DNA of 64,000 nt from Tribonema minus. Taxonomy: Eukaryota > Sar > Xanthophyceae > Tribonematales > Tribonemataceae. The notes below the pieces were generated by a model. That model searched no databases, had not been told where the DNA came from, and was given only the letters and a program-made list of their open reading frames with translations. Where the stretch lies: assembly GCA_017506865.1 (NCBI GenBank), contig JAFCMP010000009.1:124001-188000 (forward strand), in the 5' to 3' direction. Position 1 is the first letter of the stretch, and every line of letters starts with the position of its first letter. Position numbers and translations under genes: made by a program. Shown in pieces: positions 1 through 10,414 of the stretch.

Positions 1-2533
1 ATCGAGAGATCGACGAGTTCGCCCAGGAGTTGCTCAATGCCTCCGCTGGTGATAACACCATCCGACGTAGCAGCGACTGATGGTGCTGATGTGCAGCACA
101 TCGATATGGTGAAGTTGGCGAAACGCCGCCGAGGCCGCACAGGTGGCTCGTGTCGATCGTCAGATGTGGGCGCCAAGATGAACGTGATGCCATCGTCGCT
201 GAATGAGTCTGGAAACACAGACAAGAGCGCTAGGCAGGCTCTGCTGGTGCCGTCTAGGAAGCCATGAAGCCACACACCCAGTTGCTGCACCTGGGCGTTT
301 AGCCTCGACTTTGTGTCCACCGGCAAGTCGGCATGCGCTTGTGCCGCACTGACGACTTCCTGCAGCGGAGGGCAGGAGATGTTGTCAATGTGCATTAATT
401 TGTGATGATGGTCGCAATGCATGAGGACAAGCTAAAGGCGAAGAGCTTACCTGCAGTTTCTCAGGACATTTGCTGAGCAAGCTCGTCAGAGCCTCCAACA
501 TGAGAGGATTGTGGCCACAGCGCTTTGCCAGTACCCCAGCCTCGGCGCCGGTCATGGTGGCCTGGCTGCGGACGAGGGCTCGAGCGTCTTTGTCTTCAAG
601 AGGCTCCACCGACAGCACCGCAAACTTGCAGTAGAGGTCACTATGCTCCCGTGATGTCACAAGCACCGCCGCTCCCTCGTACTGTCGAAGCTGCTCAAGC
701 ACTTCTGCTAGCTCCTGGAACAAGACATGAATAAAATCAAGGATATCAGCGTCAGCAATTGACCGGAGGCTTTCAAGAATTCACGGGCTTGCTTTGCTTA
801 CATTCGCTGCACCCACGAAACTGCCGCTGACGCTCTCCGCGTTTTCGATTGCCAACAGCGCCCTCCTTACGCCTCTCAATCCGTTTAGCCAGGCCAGAAA
901 AGCAACCCACTGTTCCTCTCCCGGCTGTAGCACCATGGCCGCCTTGATGCCGTCCTGCAAAGCAGTGCGGACAATTCATGTTGGTGGGCGTTGAACCTTT
1001 CACAGCTCAAGACAGCAATCTTCAGGCGGACAAGTTCTCACCTTGCACTGAACAAGCTGTTGGTACATGGCTGCTGCAATGTGCTTCTTGACAGCCTCGA
1101 CCTTCAAGTCGGCCAGCTTCTCGTCGACCAGAAATCCTGCACCAAGGAAGGGAGCAATGTATCAGCAAAATGCATCAAACGAGCAGACACCCCGCGTGCA
1201 GTATGTATCACTCACCCTTCATGTCCACCATGAACGTCCCCCCCTTGTACTCTCCCGATTCCTCCAGCTGGCACGCTGCCTCCATTGCCACTGACGTCTT
1301 ACCCTCCCCAGGCCCACCGTGCAGCAGCACCGCCCGCTTATGCCGAAGATTTTCCTTCACGGTCTTCACCAGTTCGTCACGCCCAAGCAGTTCGTCCTTT
1401 TCCACTACACGATGCAAGGACCTCGCCAGCGGAAGTTCCTTTCTGTCGACCGCAAGTCCTTGTCGCTTCAGCTCCTCGAAGATCCATTCTGCCACGTCCG
1501 CCGCATACTTTCCTTCAAAGTTGTAAGACTGTGACCAAACAGAGGACACAGCAGAGGTGAGGAGGGGCCACATGCATCATCAGAGGTGAGGAGGCGCCAC
1601 ATGCATCATCACGAAGCTCAGAATTGCACATACCTGGTCCAGTCGCTGACCGCAGCGTTCGCACAGTTTGCGCATGTCCGCAACCCAAACCTCATTGGTG
1701 GCATCGTCCGGCGCCACACGATCGCCCCAGTCATGGGCTGCGTACAATTGTTCTATCCCGTCCGTGCACTGTGTCGGCCTCAGCTTGTAAAACACCGGAA
1801 TGAGTTTGATCTCCTCTCCAGAGTCGCAGCGCTCAAGCAGTCGGTGGAGCTCCAACATCGGCCATTTCCTCGTCACGAAGTCTTCACTGAGCACGAAGAT
1901 GCCTGCAGTACACACAGAAAATTCAACGACGGCTGTTGAAGTCTCGTTGTGATGGCAAGCTCGGGTTGCGTCGCATACTCACCTATCTTGGCTGACTCCA
2001 ATGCCTTTGCAATGTCTGGGTTCCACTTCTCACCAGGCTCCAGAGAGTGTTCGTCCAGAAAGAGGTGGTCCTTGTCCACACCTTTGCCGCGCAGCCAATG
2101 GTACACGATGTCGGCGAAATCCTTCTTCTGCGGACCTGCGTGACTGATGAACACCACGGGGCCTTCACCCTCCTGCGTCTGTGCATTGTATGCACCAGCT
2201 GCAGATTGAAAGGGTTGAACATGAAATAAAATGCTGACAGGCACACAAGGACGCTACATACTTGTCTTCTGGAGCAATGCAAATGATGTCAACAAGTGCG
2301 CCAAGCAGCGCAGACTGTTATTGTGATGGCAACATGAGCCTGGAGCGCAGAACACCTTGCTCGAAGCATAATTACAGTGAAAACTGGGTTGCATGGAGCG
2401 TTTTCCAATTCGTTTCTTGTAGCCACATGTCTCCTATGCGTTGCATCACACCGCATTGATGATCCCGGAGATTTGTGCATGCTTGAAGTGCTGCACTTTG
2501 CGTACCTGGAGCTTCTGGCGCCGGAGATGTCAT
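1..2533 (-). CDS. NLR gene A: TIR-NB-ARC receptor, 3' end beyond window
   Basis: Likely cytoplasmic innate-immune-type receptor of the STAND ATPase class. Eight exons fit with consistent phase: 2533-2506, 2198-1983, 1902-1634, 1528-1216, 1136-1042, 954-802, 714-451 and 359-1. The start ATG (first residues MTSPAPEAP) is conserved in paralogues B and C. Exons 2-3 give a TIR domain (VVFISHAG, then TRKWPMLEL, whose Glu matches the TIR NADase glutamate position). Exon 4 has the P-loop GGPGEGKTS. Exon 6 has a weak kinase-2 (ALLAIENAE). Exon 7 has VLVTSREHSDLY and the GLPL-like GHNPLML. Exon 8 begins the winged-helix part (LLSVFPDSFSDDG) and is cut by the window edge before the TPR array. No lesion is visible. 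Ligand and signalling output are unknown. Confidence 0.85.
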
Positions 2534-2654
2534 GAGTGAGCTGCCTCCTGATGCGCTGCGCTGCTGATGCTGCTCCTGCACTGACTGATGCACACCTACG
2601 TAGCTGCTGCTGCTGTAGTGATCAGAAAAAGCACTGCGGAAAATAACTGCAACA

Positions 2655-2830
2655 ACTGCAACAGGGAATTTCCGTACAAAGTCATGTGGAATTTCCGTAC
2701 ATGTGCTCAGCACATTGCTGCTCAGCCCATTGCGCAACCTCTTTTGACTGTTGATTGATGAGTCAGCACGGCGTGTAGGTGTGCTCTGCGTCACACAACA
2801 TGCGTAGCTCAAAATGGCGCACAAATCATG
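2655..2830 (-). promoter_or_regulatory. Conserved block upstream of gene A
   Basis: A stretch containing GGAATTTCCGTAC, TGTGCTCAGCACATTGCTGC and GATTGATGAGTCAGCA is conserved upstream of A, B (9240-9400) and C (15290-15460), about 120 to 300 bases 5' of the conserved start ATG. Reading frames through it are not preserved between copies although the DNA is, which argues for a non-coding role such as promoter or 5' leader. It may instead just reflect recent tandem duplication. Gene D lacks it. Confidence 0.4.
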
Positions 2831-3736
2831 TCATGTGCTCTTCGTTCGACTGCCCGAAGAGCGAAAGGATGTGCGCTGTCGTGCCCTCGCATGTACTGCG
2901 CCTCATCGTGTTTCTGAGCCATCGTTTGACAACATGCACACTGCTACGGCGCTCCTGTGCCTGTGTCTCATCTTTGAAAGGTTGCGGGCTGCACCTGCGC
3001 CTGCTCTGCGCCCCTCCTGCTCGCTGCAAGTGTGTTGGCTTCGCGACACTTTGTCCCTGGCGTCTGCAACGCCGCCTCGTGCACGCCGACGCTCGCTCTG
3101 CGGCGCATTCACGCAAGACAACGTTCGCGAAGCACGCATCGCACACGGCGCAGTCACTGGGGCGGCGGCGCGCATGTGCCTGAAACGCCGAGTCGAGCGT
3201 CGAGACATCGCAGTGCTGCATGCAATGCTGCTAGACTCAATGGTGTTTTGACATGCGCGCCCAGCTGCAACGCACTACGCCGTTCGTGTGCTGTGTGTGC
3301 GATGCTTGCAGATCATGTGCAGTGTGTGCTGTGTGCAGATCGTGTGCAAATTGTGCAGTGTGTGTGCGCAAGCGCCGTGTGTTCGTCGAGACGCCACGCT
3401 CGCAGCCTCCATTTTCATGTGCGACTGTCATGCGACAATTGCCAGTAACTACATGTCACGACGCACGCGAGAAACACGTTGCGCTCGACGAACACAATGC
3501 CTTTGGGAAACGTTATGCGCTCGACGAACAATATGCGCTCGATGAAAACGATCCGAATTCTGTCGCAGACTTCGCCGAGCACGCACCCGGCGGCACGCGG
3601 CTGCGTGAGTCGCATGCGACGCACACTACGCAGTGACTTCGGTGCGAATCGAGACGAATGCGGGACGCTCTGCAGGCACGGCGACGAACGCGCGCACAGG
3701 CGAAATGGCAACGCACGACACTGCTCAGCTGATACA

Positions 3737-3931
3737 CGAGACGACTGCCCTACGGGCAGGCCCGACCTTCGGTCGGTCGATGCACACCTTGCAATTGAGA
3801 TGTGCGCACGAGACGACTGCCCTTCGGGCAGGCCCGACCTTCGGTCGGTCGATGCACACGATGCAATCGAGATGTGCGCACGAGACGACTGCCCTTCGGG
3901 CAGGCCCGACCTTCGGTCGGTCGATGCGCAG
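3737..3931. repeat. Three copies of a 72-bp tandem repeat with two hairpins each
   Basis: ACGACTGCCC starts at 3741, 3813 and 3885, an exact 72-base period. Each unit carries two adjacent inverted repeats with TTC loops: CTGCCC-TTC-GGGCAG (first copy has TAC) and CCGACC-TTC-GGTCGG, six base pairs each. Related hairpins recur in later spacers. Confidence 0.85.
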
Positions 3932-4134
3932 CAGTTATGCACGCAATTGAAGACATCGTATGCGATTGACGACAGCGCACGACATGTGCATGCATGCCAA
4001 GAGTGAACATGCGAGCACGGCGACGATGCACACAAAAGCATAGCGCACTACACGTGTGAAACAAAGAAAGCGCGCGAGCACAGTGCACGCGAGGAATGAC
4101 GTGATATTGATGACAGAAACTGTTGCCGCGTTCG

Positions 4135-7100
4135 TCACTGCATACTACAAATACTATTGCCGTGTTTCGGTGCGCTGAGGCGTTCGAGCGCGCGTTGCAC
4201 TGACACTGTACGGGGATGTGTAGGTCCCAACATTTCATTACAAATGGCGAGCAAGCGACGGTACATCGCCTCAGCTTCTGCAAATTTTCCCTGATTTTCG
4301 AGGAGGTCAGCGAGGTTGTATAGCGAAGTTGCCGTGTCTGGATGCTTGGGCCCAGCACCTCTTTGCGAATGGCAAGAGCGCGCTCGTACAACGGCGCCGC
4401 TTTTGCCAACTCGCCTTGAGCTTCCATGAGCATGGCGAGGTTGTTGAGCGACGTCGCTGTGTCTGGATGCTTGGGGCCCAGCACCTCTTCGCGAATGGCA
4501 AGAGCGCGCTCGTACAACGGCGCCGCTTTTGCCAACTCGCCTTGAGCTTCGATGAGCATGGCGAGGTTGTTGAGCGACGTCGCTGTGTCTGGATGCTTCG
4601 GACCCAGTGCCTCCTCACTGATGGCGAGCGCGCGCTCGAACAATGGCGCCGCTTCCGCAAAGTTGCCCTGCGCTTGATGTAACGAAGCGAGGTTATGGAG
4701 CGACGTCGCCGTGTCGGGATGCTTCGGGCCCAGCGCCTCCTCCTGGATGGCGAGCGCGCGCGCGTACAAGGGCGCCGCCTCCGCAAAGTTGCCCTGCGCT
4801 TGATGTAACGAAGCGAGGTTGTTGAGCGACGTCGCCGTCTCCGGATGCTTCGGGCCCAGCGCCTCCTCCCTGATGGCGAGCGCGCGCGCAAACAAGGGCG
4901 CCGCCTTTGCAAAGTTGCCCTGTGCCTGATGTAACGACGCGAGGTTGTTGAGCGACGTCGCCGTGTCTGGATGCTTGGGGCCCAGCACCTCCTCGCAAAC
5001 GGCGAGCGCGCGCACGTACAATGGCGCCGCCTCCGCAAAGTTGCCCTGCGCTTGATGTAACGAAGCGAGGTTGTTGAGCGACGCCGCCGTCGAGGGATGC
5101 TTCGGGCCCAGCGCCTCCTCCCTGATGGCCAGCGCACGTGCGTACAAGGGCGCCGCCTCCGCAAAGTTGCCCTGCGCTTTATGTAACATGGCGAGGTTGT
5201 TGAGCGACGTCGCCGTGTCGGGATGCTTCGGGCCCAGCGCCTCCTTGTTGATGGCGAGCGCGCGCGCGAGCAAGGGCGCAGCCTCCGCAAAGTTGCCCTG
5301 CGCTTGATGTAACATGGCGAGGTTGTTGAGCGACGTCGCCGTGTCGGGATGCTTCGGGCCCAGCGCCTCCTCCTGGATGGCGAGCGCGCGCGCGTACAAG
5401 GGCGCCGCCTCCGCAAAGTTGCCCTGCGCTTGATGTAACGAAGAGAGGTTGTTGAGCAGCGCCGCCATGTCGGGATGCTTCGGGCCCAGCGCCTCCTCCC
5501 TGATGGCGAGCGCGCACGCGAGCAAGGGCGCAGCCTCCGCAAAGTTGCCCTGCGCTTCATGTAATGAAGCGAGGTTACCGCACGACGTCGCCGTGTCTGG
5601 ATGCTTCGGGCCCAGCGCCTCCTCCCTGATGGCGAGCGCGCGCACGTACAAGGGCGCCGCCTCCGCAAAGTTGCCCTGCATTTGATGTAACGAAGCGAGG
5701 TTGTCGAGCGACGTCGCCGTCTCAGGATGCTTCGGGCCCAGCGCCTCCTCATAGATGGCGAGCGCGCGCGCGTACAAGGGCGCCGCCTCCGCAAAGTTGC
5801 CCTGCGCTTCGAGGAGGCCGGCGAGGTTGTTGAGCGACGATGCCGTGGAAGGATGCTTCGGGCCCAGCGCCTCCTCGTTGATGGCGAGCGCGCGCACGTA
5901 CAAGGGCGCCGCCTCCATCAGCATTTGTCTGTCCACTAACTGGAAAGCAAGCTCGTGAAGCTTGGCGGCCCAGTTTTCGCTGTCGTCAATTTCGAGCAGT
6001 GTCGTCAGCTTCCGCAAGTTCTGCTGTTCGCTGGACAGCAATGCCAACACTGGCGCCAGCACGCCTGCTCCCTTCTCCGGACGGCGTGCTCGCAGCGCGT
6101 CCGCCAAGCTGACGGCGAAATGTGCGAACTTCCGCTTGGCGATATCTGCCGCCTCTGGCGACAACAGCCGCTTCGCCGCCTCGCGGTGCATGGCGTGCAT
6201 CGTGTACCGCGCGCCGCCGGGGACTGCGACCGGCGGATCCGGAAGGCGTCGAAGGATCGAGAGATCTCGGAGTTCGCCCAGCAGTTTCTCGGTGTGGCTG
6301 TTGGAGCCGACAGCAGGCAATGGCTCGGATTGCACCAGTGGTGGGTTGGTGCTTCCGCCGAGTAGGGGCAGGTGGGAATTGCGGAGCAGACGCCATATCC
6401 AGCGAAGCTGCGGAAGGGCTGTAAGGGCCAGCAGGCTCCAAATCCGTGATGGAGGTCCTCTGCCGATCATGGCAGCAGCGCCAGCGTTGCTGAAGCTGTC
6501 AGGAAATACTGACAGCTGAGCCAGGCACTTCCTGCTGCGTTTGTCCAAGAACTGCTCAAGCCAGAAGTTGAGCTGTGCCACCATTTTGTAGAAGCGTGCG
6601 TTCTCTTCCACTGGCAAACTGGTATCTACTTGCGCCGCGCGAACGACTTCCTGCACAGGAGGGCAATTGCAGAAGACATTGTCATATGGGCACGGTGACA
6701 TCATGCTTCATTGTACCCATGTCACTGCTCACAGGTTCAAGTCTGACAGCAATGCCAGCATCACTGAAGCCGTCGATAACACGTAGCTGAGCCATGCAGT
6801 TCCGACTGTAATTGCTTGAAAAATTGAGAGGCCATGCTTCAAGCTTGACGACTTCTTGCAAAGGATAGCAGGTGCAAGAGGGCCTGTCACAGGGTTGCTG
6901 TAACGTTGTGCTTGCACAACAGCACACAGACAAACCAATGCCTACCTCGAGCTGCTCAGGGCGGTAGTGCAGGAAGCTCGTGAGAGTGTCCAACATGAGA
7001 GGATTGTGGCCACAGTAGCGCGCCAGCACACTGGCCTCGGTCTCAGTCATGTGGATCCTGCTGCGCACGAGGGCGTGCGCAAACTCGTCGTCAAGTGGCT

Positions 7101-9142
7101 TCACCTCCAGCAGAAAAAAGTTGTTGACACTGTAGAGGTCGCTGTGCTGCCTGGATGTCACCAGCACTGATGTGTGCTCATGCCGGCGAAGCTCGTCGAG
7201 CACTGATGCGAGCTCCTGTGACGGAGAACATTGGCAGGCGACATGCAGCGACAAAACTCGTGTCAGCTCATGTGCCTGCGCAGCTGACAGCAATGCATCG
7301 CAGTGGACTCACATCAGCGGCACCCGCAGGTATGGCATCCTCTGCGTTTTTGAATGCCAACAGCGCCTTCCTGTGGCTGCTGAGCCGACTCAGCCACGTC
7401 TGCAGGCTCAACCACTGGTCCTCCCAAGTGGGTGGCTCTGTTTGCCGATTTGCGGTTATGCCATCCTGCACCGCATAGTATGCAAGCATCAGAGAAAGAG
7501 GATAATCAGGCCTTCAGTGCATCAGTGAGGATTGCTTATGCAGAAGTATGATCTCCCAACGCCTGCCATCAGCACAAGGTGGGTGAAACTTGCATAAGCT
7601 ACCAGAGCTGTGCATACTTCCAGTCATTTCTTGCCGGCCAAATTACAACACACAGCCAGGCAAACAAGTATCTTACCTTGCACTGAAGCAGCTGATGGTA
7701 CATTGCTGCAGCAATGTGTTTCTTGACAGCATCAGGCTTGGAAAGTCCACCATCCATCTTGAACCCTGCACAGCAATCATCAAACAGGCGTGCACGTCAG
7801 AACACAGCAAGAGGCAGAAACAAGCCAAACGGTTGCACTTACCCTTAATGTCCACCTCGAACGTCCCCCCCTTGAACTCCCCGTCACCCTCCAGCTGGCA
7901 GGCAGCCTCCATTGCCACCGACGTCTTACCCTCCCCGGGTCCCCCATGCAGCAAAACTGCCCGTGTCTGCTTCAGCTCCTGCTTTATGGTCTCTACCAGC
8001 TCATTGCGCCCCAGTAACTGATTGCTGTCGATGACCCTTCTCAAAAATCTCGCCCGGGGAAGCTCGTCTTTGTCGACCACAAGTCCTTGCCGCTTCAGCT
8101 CCTCAAAGATCAATTTTGCCACGTCTGCCGCACACGTTCCCTCGTAGTCGCGAGACTGAGAGCAAAGGGAAGATGAAGCGAAGGTGAGGGGGTGCCATGT
8201 GCATCATCACAATGCTCAACTTGAACCGCACCTGATCCAGTCGCCACCCTGAGCGCCCACACAATTTCCGCATGTCTGCGATCCAACCCGCAATTACGGC
8301 ATCAGCCGGCCGCCCGCGATCGCCCCAGTTGCAGTCCGTGTACAGTTGCTGCAGCCCGTCCGACTCGGAGTCCGTGCACTGGGTCGGGTTCAGCTTGAAA
8401 AACACCGGCAGGAGCATGATGTTTTTGTCCAAGTCGCAGCGCTCCAGCAGTCGGTGCAGCTCCAACATCGGCCACTTCCTCGTCACGAAGTCTTCACTGA
8501 GCACGAAAATGCCTGCAGTACAAACAAGAAATTTCGCGAGCGATTGTTGGCTTCGATTCAACATGGTATGCTCGGATTGCATCGCAGACTCACCTATCTT
8601 GGCAGTCTTCAGGGCAGTTGTGATGGCTGGGTTCCATTCTCCACCAGGCTTCAGAGAGTGTTCATGCCAGAAAGAGAAGGTCCTTGTCCACACCTTTGCT
8701 GATCAGCCATTGGTACACAATGTCGGCGAAATCCTGCTTCTGCGGACCGGCATGACTGATGAAAACCACGGGGCCTTCACGCTCCTGCCACTGTGCATTG
8801 TACACACCAGCTGCAGATTGAAAGGGTTGAACATGAAATTAAATGCTGACAGGCATACCTGGACGCTTCATAGTGTTCTGAAGTAATGCAATAGATGTCA
8901 ACAACTGCGCCAAGCAGCGCAGACTGGAGTTTGTGATAGCAGCATGAGCCTGGAGCGCAGAAAATCTTGCTCGAAGCATGATACAGTGAAAACTGGATTG
9001 CATGGAGCGTTTTCCAATTCGTTTCATGTAACCACATGTCTCCTATGCGTTGCATCACACCGCATTGATGATCCCGGAGATTTGTGCATGCTTCAAGTGC
9101 TGTACTTTGCGTACCTGGAGCTTCTGGCGCCGGAGATGTCAT
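4135..9142 (-). pseudogene. NLR gene B: TIR-NB-ARC-TPR with two frameshifts
   Basis: Same exon plan as A and C: 9142-9115, 8810-8594, 8512-8232, 8155-7843, 7765-7677, 7465-7313, 7215-6946, then one long exon 6650-4135. The TIR, P-loop (GGPGEGKTS), GHNPLML and MHAMHREAAKRLL (MHD position) are all recognisable. Twelve 42-residue TPR units (consensus around GPKHPDTATSLNNLA) precede the break. Lesion 1: exon 2 has one extra base near 8664-8667 relative to A and C, shifting the TIR frame into a stop. Lesion 2: one G is missing near 4348 (GGGCCC where neighbouring units have GGGGCCC). Past it a thirteenth unit and the family C-terminus ending SMQ are still legible to 4135. Both are single-base events, so sequencing error remains possible. 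Confidence 0.75.
6682..6870 (-). pseudogene. Decayed extra copy of the start of exon 8 inside an intron of gene B
   Basis: Between exon 7 (ends 6946) and exon 8 (starts 6650) the minus strand reads QEVVKLEAWPLNF and then NCMAQLRVIDGFSDAG, matching the family exon-8 start (EVV...) and winged-helix segment (ECLAQLSMFPDSFSDAG) with an internal deletion. It looks like a partial duplicate of exon 8 degenerating within the intron. It could conceivably act as an alternative terminal exon. Confidence 0.55.
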
Positions 9143-10414
9143 GAGTGAGCTGCCTCCTGATGCGCTGCGCTGCTGATGCTGCTCCTGCACTGCCTGATGC
9201 ACACCTACGTAGCTGCTGCTGTGGATAGTGGCCAGAAAATGCGCTGCGGAAACAACTGCAACAGGGAATTTCCGTACATGTGCTCAGCACATTGCTGCTC
9301 AGCGCATTGCTCAACCTCTTTTGACTGTTGATTGATGAGTCAGCATGGCGTGTAGGTGTGCTCTGCGACACACAACATGCGTAGCTCACAATGGCGCACG
9401 ATTCATGTCATGTGCTCGATGTTCGACTGCCCGAAGAGCGAAAGGATGTGCGCTGTCGTGCAGTCGCATGAACTGCGCCTCATAGTGTTTCTGAGCCATC
9501 GTTTGACAACATGCACACCGCTATTGCCGTCTAGCCACGACTGAAAGCAAAGGGCGAGGTATTCGTGTCATCACGGGTGCATCACTCAGGCACACTTCGA
9601 GCACTGCAGCACACGGTCGCATCACGAAGATGTAAAGGCGAACAGACAACGTGGTGGAGAGAGCGGCGTGATGTCCAAAATTGGCGAAACACAAAGTGTA
9701 GTGACACGCAAACACGTTTCACATCAAGCTATGCGGCGACCGTCGCCAATAAAGCTTGCAGCCCTCGAGATGCAGTGCACATGACTGTGTCCTTGACGCG
9801 TCATTGACGACATGGCACATCGCCGTTGCTGTTGGCCGCGCCTGGTGAGGCATCGGTGTCATCACGTGCACAACACTTACGAAGCACACTTAGAGCGCCG
9901 CAGCACACGATCACATTATAAAAATGGAAAAGCAACAACATAGTGCGGAGAGCGGCGCGATGTCCACAGCTGTCGATCGTGCAACCAGATGTTGCGACGC
10001 GCAAGCATATTTTGAAGCAAGTGACATGGCAACCTGTCACAAAACAACAACTCGCAATGCACACAATGATCGAGATCTACTCTCAAACTCAGGCTTGCCA
10101 ATGCGGTTTGCGACGCCGCTGATGCTGAATACCCGTGATAAATCACGAGGTCCCAATATCGCCGACCACCGCTCTGCCACAACTTTGAACACATTGTCGC
10201 CTAGGCGTGCGGCGACGCTGTTGCACACAAATGTGACGAACTTGCCGTCAAGGCGTGCGTACCACGCCTCCAACGGTGCGTCGAACACAACTACGCAGTC
10301 GATTGCACGGGAGTGCCATGAATGAGATGGGGGCAAGCAAGTCACAGCAGGTCGACGAGGCGAGGACGCTCTGATGTTGAAGGACGAAGCGTAACTTAAT
10401 GCCAAAAAATCAAG
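9143..10414. other. Spacer between NLR genes B and C
   Basis: Contains the conserved upstream block of gene B (9240-9400) and two copies of a spacer motif family reading roughly GTGTCATCACG...GCACAC...GAGCGGCG.GATGTCCAC (around 9560-9680 and 9850-9975). Nothing that looks like a gene. Confidence 0.55.

Larger units (their letters stand above)
2534..4134. other. Spacer between NLR genes A and B
   Basis: No convincing gene. It holds the block upstream of gene A that recurs upstream of B and C (about 2655-2830), a GC-rich segment of mixed repeats (2830-3735), and a 72-bp tandem repeat (3737-3931). Open frames here are short, overlap on both strands and have no recognisable domain, so I leave them out. 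Confidence 0.6.

Noticed and set aside
4307-5794. Long Arg-rich open frame overlapping the TPR array of gene B, and similar frames at 10696-11580, 11739-12935 and 17318-18601
   Set aside because: They are out-of-frame or antisense readings of the 126-base TPR units. Their periodic Arg/Ser/Leu composition follows from the repeat, and motifs exist only in the receptor frame.
4350-5950. Regular 126-bp repeats that at first glance resemble an array such as CRISPR or satellite DNA
   Set aside because: Unit length equals 42 codons, the units are contiguous without spacers, and they translate into TPR motifs.
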